From: Coenobita brevimanus
Taxonomy: Eukaryota; Arthropoda; Malacostraca; Decapoda; Coenobitidae
Reading direction: 5' to 3'
DNA: 64,000 nucleotides
Assembly (NCBI GenBank): GCA_032717465.1
Contig: CM064732.1
Span: 23,153,574-23,217,573 of the forward strand
Below, in pieces: positions 10,675-21,755 of this stretch (position 1 is its first letter; every line of letters starts with the position of its first letter). The notes under the pieces are model-generated. The model saw only the letters and a list, made by a program, of their open reading frames with translations. It was not told where the DNA came from and searched no databases. The translations under genes were made by a program, and so were the position numbers.

Positions 10675-11158
10675 AGTGTTCTCTCCATCTGCTCACTTTT
10701 TCTCCCTTCTGCTGTAGTAATCTACCATTTTTATCTTTCACTCTCCTACTAACTTCACTGCCACCCTGTCTTACTCTCTTCACCTCTTTCCAGAACATTT
10801 TCTTACATTCCCTCCACTTTACACTCAAATTCCTTCCAAATTCCTCATCCACTCTCTTCTTACTCTCTCTTACTAATCTTATTACCTCTCTCATCCTTTC
10901 TACATATAACTCTCTCTTCCGCCTCTCAACTTCTTCCACGCCCCTATTTTTCATCCATTCACTGAATGCTTTCTTCTGTTGTGCCACAGCCTGTCTCACC
11001 TCTTCATTCCACCATGCTGTTCCTTGCACCCCCTTCTGTCTTCTCTTCACCCCACACACCACATCACATGCTGCACATATGTCTTCTGTGAATATCTTGC
11101 ACACACCTTCCACATCCCTCATCTGCTCCAATTCATATTTATCCAATCGTTCCTCCAC
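10675..11158 (-). pseudogene. LINE EN-RT linker frame
   Basis: An open frame of about 160 LINE-derived residues (the upstream part of a longer frame that reads into the TTAA insert). It contains G-T-A-W-W-N-E-E-V-R-Q-A-V, a stretch rich in charged helices and [15 protein letters not shown], then stops matching at R-E-H-F, the point where the TTAA insert begins. The W-W-N-E-E-V motif is typical of the region following the endonuclease in RTE-like elements. No catalytic residues are expected here. Confidence 0.82.
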
Positions 11159-11437
11159 TTCTCTCTTATATTCTGCCTTTTCTCATCCCTCTTGTAACCT
11201 TTCCACTCTCCTTGCAACTACTCCTTCCTCCCGTTCCTCCCTTCTTCTTATTTCTCCATTTTACTTGGATCTTGATTCTGGCCACCACCAAGTAGTGGTC
11301 AGAAAGTCCACTCCACCAACCTCTAAAAGCTCTTGCATCCATTACACATCTTCACATCCTTTTATCCACACACACATAATCACATAATGAATCATTGCCT
11401 TCCTTTCATTCAGTTCACCACCCACCCTTCTCATCAT

Positions 11438-12225
11438 TCACCATGTATACCTATGGATCATTTTGTGTCTGAAGAGGTTATTGGCTATCACCGACCCCCT
11501 CCCAGCACAAATGTCCACTAACGCACTGCCATTCTCATCTATCTCAGCAGGCACACCCCACTCATCAACTATTCCATCCACCTCCACATTCCCTACTTTA
11601 CCATTCATATCACCAGTCAAAAACACTCTCTCATTCCTTCCAAACTTTTCCATGTACACTTCCACATTTGTCCAGAACTCTTCTCTCACTCTGTTTGCAC
11701 GATCTTGCATTGGCGCATACACTCACACAATCGCCCACATTTGTATTTCAACTTTCAATCTTACCCACACAATCCTTGATCCAACTGATCCATACTCTCT
11801 TATGTTCTTCTTCCATCTTTTACTCACAACAATATACACTCCTTCTTTTGTCCTCTCATTCTCACCTGCTCCTGCACATATACTCCATGCATACTCCCAT
11901 TCTCTTACACTCTCTCCTCTCCATTTAGTTTCAGTTACTCCACATGCATCCACTTTCGCACTCTCAAGCACCTGGACAATCTCTCTTTCATCTCATCATT
12001 CGCACCCCTTACATTCCACGTCGTGAACCGTACCATGTCCTTTGTCTGGTCCTTGGTCGTCATCTTTTGGTCAGTCCTTGTCCGAGGCTTCTTGTTCGTC
12101 TTTTTAGTTAGCTGTTTTCCGGGGAGGGGCACTAACCCTCCGCCAACCCTTTTAGTCGCCTCATATGACAAGCAGGGATACTGGCGGAGTATTCTTGAAC
12201 CCCCCCCCCCTTTTCCTTCTCCCAA
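11438..12225 (-). pseudogene. LINE AP-endonuclease, frameshifted
   Basis: Three adjoining frames (12225-11935, 11971-11723, 11722-11438) make up an exonuclease/endonuclease/phosphatase-type domain that nicks target DNA to prime reverse transcription. Visible landmarks are the opening M-V-R-F-T-T-W-N-V-R-G, V-D-A-C-G-V-T-E-T-K-W-R-G (metal-binding glutamate region) and F-L-T-G-D-M-N-G-K-V-G. The frame just upstream of T-W-N-V-R-G carries Y-E-A-T-K-R-V-G-G-G-L, which corresponds to the conserved leader seen also at 58.7 kb. The distal S-D-H motif falls beyond a break near 11300. Confidence 0.82.
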
Positions 12226-12339
12226 CTGGCATTATATAAGTCCTAAACCTTAAATTTTTTACTAATGCAACAGAGCGTTACCATACATCCTTGAAAAAAC
12301 ATTAGCAAGTGTTGATATTCCAGTTCAAGAGAAGCATAA

Positions 12340-13080
12340 CGTATCTTGAAACACAATGCCGAAAGTTGGCCATACCACAGGGGGTGTGGTTTTAACTCCT
12401 TAATGAGGTGGTTGTGATGATGGATGGTACGTTGGATGGTGAGAAATGAGCCACCTGTTCTAACCCCTCATAAGACGTACCCTGGCTTAACCTAATCTCA
12501 TTTAAAGCTTGAACCTTGGATGACAACTTATCGATAACACTTTAGCCAGCTGCTGATGATTTCGCTCGGTGCCGGAAAATCTTCCCTGTTACATGAAACA
12601 AGAAACTATTGTTCTTCGATTAACCCTGAATCCGCACTTGATGGATTATGTGCTATAATCTGGCTCATATCAAGTGATTTTACTTAACACTGGGATATCT
12701 CCCGAGCTCCAAGAGTTAGCCTTTCACCCAAAGTTGACCTAACGTAATCTAATTTAGACTAAACTAACTTAAGCTTGCCTAACTTATCTTCAGTGACGCA
12801 GTTTTAATGACAGATATTGAGTGAGATGACAAGAGATGGGCCATCTGTTTATATAACTTTTTTTTAAACTGACGTGACGGCTTGAGTTAGCCTAATTTTG
12901 TTTAGTCTAGCCTTCCAACCGTAACACATGAAATATAGTTGACCCTAACTTTGCTATATTTAATCAAACCTAACTTAAGCATAGCTGAAGCTAATCCAAA
13001 TCGAACTAACATAACCAGATTCAACCTAATGTAATCTAATATATCCAAACCAAACTAAACCTAACATAATGTAACAACTG
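12340..13080. repeat. Degenerate TAACC/TTAGG-like sequence
   Basis: Many irregular copies of 'cctaa', 'aaccta', 'ctaactta' and 'gttagcc', densest at 12720-13075 (for example 'ctaaacctaacataatgtaa'). They resemble the arthropod telomere repeat TTAGG read on the opposite strand but are far from perfect. The segment also has two looser copies of a block containing 'gatga' and 'gagccacctgtt' or 'gggccatctgtt' (about 12410 and 12800). No genes seen. An interstitial telomere-like origin is inference. Confidence 0.45.
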
Positions 13081-13084
13081 CAGC

Positions 13085-14520
13085 ACTACGTTCATTCTTT
13101 CCTTCCTCACCTACACTCTCGTCACCTTAGCACCAATGTTTTTCTTCCTCCCTCCTTCACCTTCACACTACTCTTCTTTCGTCCTTCCTTCCTCACTATA
13201 ACACCAACTTCCTTTCTTTCTTTCTTACCACAACACTTTCTTTCCTTCCTTTCTTCCTTACCTGAACACTTCTTTCCTTCATTTCTTCCTTCTTTATCTC
13301 AACACTTCTTTCCTTCTTTCTTTTTTATCTCAGCACTTCTTCCTCTCTTCCTTTCTTCCATCTCTCAACACTTCTTTGCTTTCTTCCTTTCTTTCATACC
13401 TCAACACTTCTTTCCTTCCTTCCTTACCTCAACACTTCACTTCTTTCCTGCCTTCCTTACCTCAACACTTCTTCACTTCTTTCCTTCCTTCCTTACATCA
13501 ACACTTCTTCCTTCCTTCCCTCCTTACCTGAACACTTCTTTCCTTCCTTCCTTCCTTACCTCAACACTTCTTTCCTTCCTTCCTTACCTCAACACTTCTC
13601 TCCTTTCTTCCTTACCTTTACACTTCTTTCCTTCCTTCCTTACCTCAACACTTTTTCCCTTCCTTCCTTAAATCAGCACTTCTTTTGCTCGGTCCACTTT
13701 CCTCCATTTCCTTCTTCCAAATCTCAACACTTCTTTCCGTCTCTTCCTTCCTGCCTTACCTCAACACTTCATTCCTTTCTTCCTTACCTCAACATTTCTT
13801 TTCCTCCTTCCTTAAATCAACACTTCGTTCCTTCATTTCTTTCTTCTTTATCTTAACACCTCTTTCCGTCTCTTCCATTGTTCCTTACCTCAACACTTCT
13901 TTACCTTCTTCTTATCTCAATACTTCTTTCCTTCCTTCCTTTCTTTCTTACCTCAACAATTCTTTCTTTTCTTATGTTCTTCCGTACCTGAACACATTTT
14001 TCCATCCGTCCGTTCTTCCTTATTTCAACAATTCCTTTCTTCCTTCCATTCTTCTTTGCCTCAACATTTCTTCCTTCCTTCTTTTCTTTCTTCATCGTCA
14101 CTTCTTTTCTTCCTTCCTTTCTTCTTTAGCTCAACACTTTATTCTTATCTTTCTTCCTTCATCACCACTTCTTTACTTGCTTTCTTTGATTCCTTATCTC
14201 TGCATTTCGTGTCTTTGTTCTCTTCTGCTTTCATCACCTCAACATTTATTTCCTTCCCACCTTCCTTCTTCATCAGCAATCTCACCTTCCAGTCCTTCCT
14301 CGTCGAAATACTACCTTCCTTCATTCCTTCCAGTCCTAACCCCACGTTCTTTCATTGCATCCTTAACTATCTCACCACTGCCTTCCGTGTTATCAGTTTT
14401 AAATGATGTCCCTTTATTCCTCGCTTCATTATTTCCTTGATTATTTATTCCTTTATTCCGGACCTAAGCTCTCTTCCTCTTCACCTCTTCTTTCCTTCCT
14501 TCCTTCCTCATTTTCTCCCA
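13085..14520. repeat. CT-rich minisatellite
   Basis: About 1.4 kb built from variable-length units of the type 'ttccttccttacctcaacacttc', roughly 25-40 bases each. The phrase 'ctcaacacttc' or a close variant occurs dozens of times. Degeneracy increases rightwards. Long open frames through it are low-complexity artefacts. Confidence 0.92.
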
Positions 14521-15072
14521 TCACCTGAAAAATGGCCTTCATTCCCACTTGTACCTTTAATTTGTAGAGGAGTAATTGATATTTATTGCTCTTTGTCTGA
14601 TAGTAAGTGTTATTCACTTGCTTCTCATTGTTTAAAATCATAGTTAAATTAACTTCCGTACCCTATAATTATCTCGCACGTAATGACTAGGGGTAATGTG
14701 TAAGTGTCCGTTTTACTTGATTTATTGTTAACTTCACTACGATAGTTAACTTTTAGATATTTTGGAATTTAATTTCCAGACAGGTAATTTTGTTCAGTTT
14801 AAGAACATATCTCATGGGCTGAAGGGTTACCTACATCTACCCTGTCCAATTCAAAATGTCAAGTTGAATAAAATCGTGTGACGTTAATTAGAATAAACAA
14901 AAATAAGTCTTCTGGATGAAATAATGCATATTTCATCTCCTTGATATAGTTTTAATCTCACTCCTGCTATCAGAGGAATTTTTTAAAAACAATAAACGTC
15001 AGGTAGTCAGGTTAGAAACCCACTTTACTTCTCATTCCTGGAACTGTCAGATGATTACTAGAAAATAAAAAT

Positions 15073-15446
15073 ATCCTTCTAAAACGACAGTTAAGAAGTA
15101 AGAATGGCAAAAGTGCTCAGATAAGAGATGAAAATAACACAGAAACAAGACCATTCCAACAGCTACAAATACATGTTTGTGGCTGAGGTGTGGAATGTAG
15201 TAATGAGTATAGGTCTCCACATCTGGAAAGGGTAAAAGTGCTGAGATAAGTGGTGAAAAGGCACAGAAACAAGAGTACACATTCTGGATGGGAGGATATT
15301 TGGAGACCTATACCCATTTCTACACTCCACACTTCTGCCACAAACTTGTAGCTGGTGTAATGCTCTTGTTTCTGTGCTTTTTTTCATCTCTTATCTGTAC
15401 ACTTTTGCCATTCCTACTTCTTAACAAGATTTTTAGAAGATTTTTT
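15073..15446. repeat. Foldback (long inverted repeat) element with internal direct repeat
   Basis: The left arm (about 15073-15222) matches the reverse complement of the right arm (about 15298-15446) closely, including 'ttaagaagta', 'atggcaaaagtg' and 'acagaaacaaga'. Between the arms, 15229-15275 directly repeats part of the left arm ('aaaagtgctgagataag'). The element could form a hairpin of about 150 bp. Non-coding; it could be a foldback MITE. Confidence 0.75.
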
Positions 15447-15690
15447 TTTTTCTAGTTTACGATCTTTTGTGGAGGTATAATTATGCATAGAACAAGAGTT
15501 AGATTTGAATTGTTACATGCATAGCATACTAAAAGACTAATACGAGGTTGCCTTCCCGTGAAAAAGAAGTGTTTTGGTACGGTCTTTAACTGTAGGCGAG
15601 GTGTACCTAACCAATAGTGTCCAAAATGACATACTTACGGGTGACCGCGTTGCGGTTTTCAGACGGTAATTCGCGAACCGTAGCCTGAAT

Positions 15691-15771
<81 letters not shown>

Positions 15772-18165
15772 CTACACTTGATAAAAAGTGTTTTGGTGTA
15801 TAGTTCACTCGCGTACGCCTTTTTGTTTTGGAGTTATGACTGATGAAGAAGAAAGAAAGAATGAACAAAATCGATATTTTTGCGGTTCGATTTTGCGACT
15901 CCTGCAAAGGTTAGCAAGACTTTGCAAGTGATTTTGCACTTGAATAGCGAAGGTCTTTTAGTTCATACACTTAGCACTGGGTTTTGAGACCGTTTTCGCG
16001 AAAATGCTTCTATACCATATAGGACGGGACGCCAGTTTGAACCTGCGCCATTCCTGCTTACGAAGTGCACCGCACTCCGTGATATTTCGTATCTCATTTT
16101 AATGGTTACGTGTAACCCACTCTCTCTAAAAGCGTTATATAAAATGTTCAGCTGATACAACTGACACTGTCATTTTCGCTTAATTCCTTTACGGCAATGA
16201 CGTTTTGCTCATTTTCATCCTTTAAGATCACGAATCTTTTGTAATATTTTGTTACACCCAACGTCCGGCTATTTCATGAACTTAGATATCTCCCTTTCAG
16301 ATCAGTAAGGATATGGAAGAGTATACCAATCCATTCCAGTTCTAAAAGCCTCCCTAAATAGAGAAAATATGAAATAAAAAATAAATAATAAAAGACGCCA
16401 TCCTAATGGAGGGGGTTACTCTACCATCACCAGACAATAACTTCATTATGCGGGGTGACGTCTCGCAGAAATACTCGTAGTTAGAAATTCTCTCCAATAA
16501 CTGTTTTACCACAGTAGCGTTCTATATCTCATGCCGTTGCCACGTCCTTTTATCTCCCGTGACCCTTTTGATCCAGCTTCTGACAGAACTAAACCATTAA
16601 AATCCCATACATCCAGCTCAGCTTAGGGCCATTCTGGCAATATTGTTATTTCAGGCTCTTGTGTTTAAATTGTACTAATCGTGATATTCAATTGCTTCCA
16701 AGTATGTTGACCCATTTTTAGAAGCAGTAACCACCAATCTAAATAAAGCAGTTAGTCGTTAGCACACTCAAAACAAACGAGACGTTATCGTAATTTAGTT
16801 GTTCCAAAAGAGTGGCTTTAGCAAACATGAGTTACGTCATCTGGTGGCAACGCTTACGGGATTAACTTTCTAGGCCTAATCGTGGAAGGCATCGAGTTCA
16901 GTCGGTGTTCCTCTCAATGATTCTTTCTCTTCACCATGAGATCGTTATTAATTAATTCTTTATCTATCTAGATGATTTCATTTTGCTTGGGAATGAACTT
17001 TACAAGCGGAGGGATTTGATAACAGCCTTCGGCAACCACTTCCTTACTAGACGCCGTTCGTGAACTGAATACTATAGTCTGGTAACATCAGGTGTGATTT
17101 AAAGTTTATGTCTTTAGGCTGAACAAGAAAAAGAACTGTGTGCCCTCCTAAAAACTTAACGACAATTTCATATATATTCGTATGCCCATCAGCGAACTCC
17201 TACTCTTATTCTATTCGGCAGAAGTAGCAATATCTTCGATACTGTTAGTACTTTTGACCCTTTACAGTAAGTACAGTATGTTGGCGTATTTTCTATTTTA
17301 GTGCAGATGTTTCTAGACGATTTTAATACAGCTAGGCCATGAATAAATTTCCTTAGCTCCATTAATCCCTTCACCAAGAAGGGAATTTCTCACAGTAAAC
17401 TGAATAATGGTGTCTAAAGACAACACAATTAACTAATGGAAATACTCGTACATCGAAGGACGAAATAGCTTAGCTCAGAAGCACGCGATTCAGTGGGGGT
17501 GTTTTTACGACACTTTGGTGCGACTTGCAGATAATAAGTGATAAATGGGACTAACGAAATTCCAATAATATGAAATGTTAACTGCTCCAGGCAAGAATCC
17601 ACTCTCGTGTTTTGGTCAGAATCCCACTTCCCTGTCACTTGACCACTACTTCCCAGATAATTATGAGGGAACGTATGGAAAACCATCGCTGAGAGAGAGA
17701 GAGAGAGAGAGAGAGTTACACGGATACACAGACCACACAAACTTTACTGTCCCTACGAGGCAGTCCGGCCTGAATACTAATGCAGTACTATAAATATAGG
17801 AGCAGGAGAAAAGGATAGCACAGCAGAAGGCTCTCTCCCCCACCCTCCAGACCCTCCGGCATTTGCCGTACAGGAAACAAGAGAGGAAGTAAAACCTTGC
17901 AGGACTGAAAAAACTGAAAGAATTTAAGAGGATCGACAGAAAGTAAAATAATATGGAAATGGAGAATTTAGGCATACAGCCACATACTTACTCTATCCAT
18001 GCAATTTTTTTTTTAAAGATTTTTTTTCATACAAAACAGATGAATAGAATGTTTATATTTTATAATTGCTGTATAATATTGTCTATGTTGGTTACTAGTT
18101 AAGGTGTATTACGTTTAATAGATAGATGAATGTGGACGCGAATATGCAATAATTGCTCTATCCAA
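15447..18165. other. No recognisable gene; contains (TA)n and (GA)n
   Basis: (TA)n at 15693-15765 and a short (GA)n at 17691-17714. The rest is moderate-complexity DNA without convincing coding similarity on either strand. The unrecognised minus-strand frame 16160-15963 has no motif. Confidence 0.5.
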
Positions 18166-18656
18166 ACTAAACGATATCAACTGCGTCGAAATACATGTCC
18201 AGTCTCTTTTTAAAGATATTTTTGGTACCACTCTCACTCACATCCCAGGAAGTTTATTCCATTCACTTACAACAGAGTAAGTCAAAAGTTTTGGTTGTAT
18301 CAAGATTAGCCCTCCTTGCTAGCAACTTCTTACCATTTCCTGGAGTTACAGTCTCGGTAATAACTGTGAATAGCTTGCTTGAATCAGTATTACTATAGCC
18401 TTTCAGGATCTTAAAACATTCAATTAGCTGTCCCCTGAGTCTCCGTTTTCTAACAGAGAATAAGTTTGATTCTCTGAGCCTCTCGAGATATGGTTTATTC
18501 CTCAGGGACGGGATTAACTTGTAGCTCCTACACCGGACCGTTTTGACAACAGTATTTCTATATCTTCAATTAGGTGAGGCGCCCAAACTGCACTGCAAAC
18601 TCTAAGTGTGGCCTGACTATGCTTTTTGTATAGCAGGGATTACAATATCTCTGTCT

Positions 18657-19138
18657 TTATATATAAAATGATTTTTTGATGAAGCCTAGGGCCCTGTTGG
18701 CTTTATTGGTGGCGGAGATACATTGATTTGAGCATTTTAGGGTGTCTGAAATTAGAATGCCTAGATCCTTAACTAGTGAGGACTTGCTAATGATTTGGCC
18801 CTTCATTTCGTAATCATACCTTTTGTTTTTCTTCCCACACTGCAGTACCTGACATTTACTTACACTGAAGGGCATTTGCCATTTTTCTGACCAGCTGACA
18901 ATATTGTTAAGGGCATTTTGAAGGTTAATTCTTGTCTTCTTCTATTAATATAGTGTTGCCGATTTCTTGTATCGTCCGCAGAATTAGAAATGAAGTTGTT
19001 TAGGCCAACATCAGTATCGTTAATATACATAATATATACAACTGGTCCCAACACCGATCCCTGAGGAACATCACTGGCCACAGGAGCCCACTCTGACTCC
19101 ACTCCATTTATAACGACTCGTTGCTTTCTCTCACTCAA
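18657..19138 (-). pseudogene. CR1-type reverse transcriptase, palm and thumb
   Basis: Two frames (19138-18860 and 18875-18657). The first holds R-V-V-I-N-G, V-P-Q-G-S-V-L-G-P and the catalytic box in altered form, S-A-D-D where F- or Y-A-D-D is expected. The second holds S-V-S-K-C-Q-V-L-Q, K-D-L-G-I-L-I-S and N-K-A-N-R-A-L-G-F-I-K-K. The aspartate pair survives but the frame is broken between them. The element C-terminus can be followed without a long frame to about 18170. Confidence 0.82.
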
Positions 19139-19276
19139 CCAGCAGCCTATCCATGTATGAATATTTCCGTCAGTTCCAAGTGATCTTACCTTTTGTCATT
19201 AATTTATTACGCGGCACGTTGTCATAGGCTTTCTGAAAATGTAAGTAAATTATATCAAGAGACCTGGTACAATCAT

Positions 19277-19735
19277 TCATTTCAAAAAGTGTATCATAAA
19301 AACTAGATTTGTTACGCACGATCTCCGCGTTCTGAAGCCATGCTGGCTGTTCCTAATTACGTTTTTAGTTTCTAGGTACTCTACTATCCTATCTCTGATT
19401 AATGGTTCAAGGATCTTTCCCAAGACAGAGGTTAGGCTAATTGGTCTATAATTGCCTGGTTGATCTCTACTACCCTTTTTATATATAGAAGTCACGTTAG
19501 CCAGTCTCCAGTGTGCTGGAACCTTTCCTTGTTGTAGGGACTTGTTAAAGATATATGTAAAAGAACTGCATATTACATCCAACACATTTTTCAGTATTTT
19601 AGGGTACAAATTGTCTGGGCCGGGAGTCTTATTAATGTTCATTTTATTAAGTTTATCTCTCAATTCATCACTGTTAATGCCCATATTACTTAGTATGTTT
19701 TGGACTGATATTTTGTTGCTCTTCGATGGTGTCAT
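19277..19735 (-). pseudogene. CR1-type reverse transcriptase, N-terminal part
   Basis: A 152-residue open frame with D-K-L-N-K-M-N-I-N-K-T-P-G-P-D, V-P-A-H-W-R-L-A-N-V-T, I-Y-K-K-G, N-Y-R-P-I-S-L-T-S-V-L-G-K and Q-H-G-F-R-T-R-R-S-C, which are RT motifs 0-2 of a LINE polymerase. The true frame continues upstream of the first methionine, where D-P-K-L-F-Y-G-Y-V-N and D-D-K-E-I-A can be read before a stop. Downstream the first catalytic aspartate region is disrupted by a shift near 19270. Confidence 0.85.
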
Positions 19736-20139
19736 TGGGATCTACTGTGAAAACTGAACTGAAAAAGTTATTTAAAGTGGAGGCAATTTCCTTATCGTCC
19801 GAGATAAGAGCACTCCCGTCACTGATAAGTGGACCAATGCCCGCCTTGAGTCACTTATTGCCATTAACGTAGCCATAAAAGAGCTTAGGATCCGTAGAGC
19901 TTGTTTTTGCTATATCAGTTTCAAACTGTCGTTTAGCTGTTCTATTTTTTTTTTTTTTTAACTTCTACTACTGATATGCTGCCTTGTGACTAATTCACTG
20001 GTATAACTTTCAAGTAAGGTGTAGAGACGGTTTCTTTAACTGCATTGCTATTATCTGCATTAAACCACGTTGGTTTGTTTCTATCCTTTTTTTGTCTACA
20101 TTTCATTGGCACGTACTTGTTATGAGCGGTCATGAATAC

Positions 20140-20141
20140 GC

Positions 20142-20180
<39 letters not shown>

Positions 20181-20227
20181 GGGGAAGGAGCAATGCGTGT
20201 CTCTTGCTTGCTTCATCTTATGGGTAT

Positions 20228-20275
<48 letters not shown>

Positions 20276-20305
20276 CCTGTAGTCATTGGAAATGTTTATT
20301 TATCT

Positions 20306-20356
<51 letters not shown>

Positions 20357-20398
20357 CTGTTGAAAAAGCAATGTGTAAGTGTGCATCATCTTATGGGC

Positions 20399-20464
<66 letters not shown>

Positions 20465-20482
20465 ACCTTTAGTAATTGAAAC
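20140..20482. repeat. Duplicated (GA)n-spacer-(CT)n unit
   Basis: Two consecutive units share the same plan: (GA)n at 20143-20175 and 20311-20354; a spacer with 'gcaatg' and 'catcttatgggca' or 'catcttatgggta'; (CT)n at 20228-20270 and 20402-20458; and 'ttacacctgtagtcattg' or 'ttacacctttagtaattg'. Each unit can fold on itself because GA pairs with CT. Confidence 0.88.
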
Positions 20483-21380
20483 CGATTATTTTAATACATA
20501 ACGGTATGACTCCCTTTTTCTTAAAATTTCATTTCTTTCGTTGCGAATAGTTGTTCCTAAGCCTTTTGAAGCTGTCTGGGGATCTAGTCCATTCAGTACG
20601 ACATAGCTACTCTTAGGTGAAGCAAATCATATGGGGTTAGCAAGATTTCAGTAATAAGGCGTAATCATAATCCGTGTCGACTTTTGCTCTCACATATCAT
20701 GAAAATTATACATAAATGCTTTCTGCCAAAGTTTTAGAGAAGGCAGACGTGTTGCTTATTTGAATTCTTGGCGAAAGACTCCTGTTCCGCGTAAGATATT
20801 AACACTTTCGGGTTTCTCGCTCTCAGCTAAATGAAATCGCTGTTGTTAGTTGGTGTAGCATTAAACCGACCCTGAGAGAGTTACGAGATATTCTCTTTAA
20901 TACCTTTTCCAAAGACGTAACTACCTCGACGAAACACTGAAACTTTTTCTCAGTGATAGTTATTTTTACTCATGCTGCGCGCACGTCTGTTTTATTTTTA
21001 TTTTTATTTTTTTACACTGCACTATTAAAAACTCTATCATGATTACGTTCTTTTCATATTTTCTTGCTATCTTTAAGCGATCTAATTTAGATTGGGAGAG
21101 CTATTTCGGAAACGAGAGTTTAGGAACAGCCTTAATCAATCAAATTAATAAGTAAGGCCTTTCCTAGGAGACATGAAAAAAATCACATGAGAACAGCAAT
21201 AAAAAATAAGACGGGACGTCATCTCATTCAATCGGTTAACCTATCTCACTGCAGGCCTCATCACTGGCAATCATCAAGTGCACCAGTCTGCTATGCATCC
21301 TCTCCTCGTACCTCGCTGTACGTAACCAACTTGCCTCCCTTCCGTATTTGCATCTTCCATGTTTTGAAAGACAATTTTAA
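20483..21380. other. No recognisable gene
   Basis: Moderate-complexity DNA with no convincing open frame, RNA gene or repeat on either strand. Confidence 0.5.
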
Positions 21381-21755
21381 ATCTATCCATCTATCTATTG
21401 CCAGACGCCATAATCCCGTAAGGGATGGCCATTTGACTCCGAGTTATTTGTTTTACAGGGAGGGACACTAACTCCACCAACCCACTTGTTGACACGTAGG
21501 GAGCACGTATGGTTTGGTTATATGGTTACCACCCAGCGTTGTAAATGGTTTCTTGGCTTAAAGGAAACCATTTGGCTTGTCACTCAATGTAAAGCCACCT
21601 GTAACGGAAAGAAAAGTAATAAGTAGTAACAGGAAAGATGGGAGAAATAGGAAGACAGAGGGCGGCCACAGAAAAAAATGATAAAGGCTAAGGAAGAAGT
21701 AGGCAGCACTCCATCATCCACTCACTTGATGTAGTGCTGCCTGCTACTAAACAAT
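21381..21755 (-). mobile_element. SINE related to the 5S SINE but with a different head
   Basis: Minus strand. The 3' end is (GATA)n plus 'ggcgtctggcaat' (21381-21412), the same tail as the RTE-like LINEs. The body 'acaagtgggttggtggag' and 'cctccctgtaaaac' matches the 5S SINE at 10.1 kb. Upstream of that, instead of 5S, it carries about 250 bases that are shared with the element at 44.1 kb ('gtaaccatataaccaa', 'cctatttctccc'). I do not recognise this head as tRNA, 7SL or 5S. The 5' limit is approximate. Confidence 0.7.

Larger units (their letters stand above)
10671..12245 (-). mobile_element. RTE-like LINE, 5' half (same insertion as copy B)
   Basis: The minus-strand 5' portion of the LINE that continues at 8980. 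It runs from a leader (about 12245-12050) into an AP-endonuclease (12225-11438 in several frames, beginning T-W-N-V-R-G-A-N-D, with G-D-M-N-G-K-V-G later) and the EN-RT linker (11158-10675, with [13 protein letters not shown] and M-F-W-K-E-V-K). The linker is nearly identical to the start of the unbroken copy at 53.5 kb. Adding both halves gives about 3.1 kb, a normal RTE length. Frame breaks near 11.2-11.4 kb and 11.7-11.9 kb make it inactive. Confidence 0.88.
18166..20140 (-). mobile_element. CR1/Jockey-superfamily LINE, 5' truncated
   Basis: Minus strand. From about 20140 it covers the region before RT (K-C-R-Q-K-K-D-R-N-K-P-T-W-F), then RT fingers (N-K-T-P-G-P-D-N-L-Y-P, G-N-Y-R-P-I-S-L-T-S-V), palm (P-Q-G-S-V-L-G-P) and thumb, ending near 18170 in L-P-G and K-R-L-D-M-Y-F. 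The order, the R-P-I-S-L-T-S and P-Q-G-S-V-L-G-P motifs, and the C-terminal layout are typical of the CR1/Jockey group; clade assignment beyond that is inference. The copy is inactivated by several stops and shifts. Its 5' edge abuts a (GA)n tract at 20146. Confidence 0.85.

Noticed and set aside
13685..14440. 251-residue Ser/Leu-rich frame
   Set aside because: It lies entirely within the CT-rich minisatellite.
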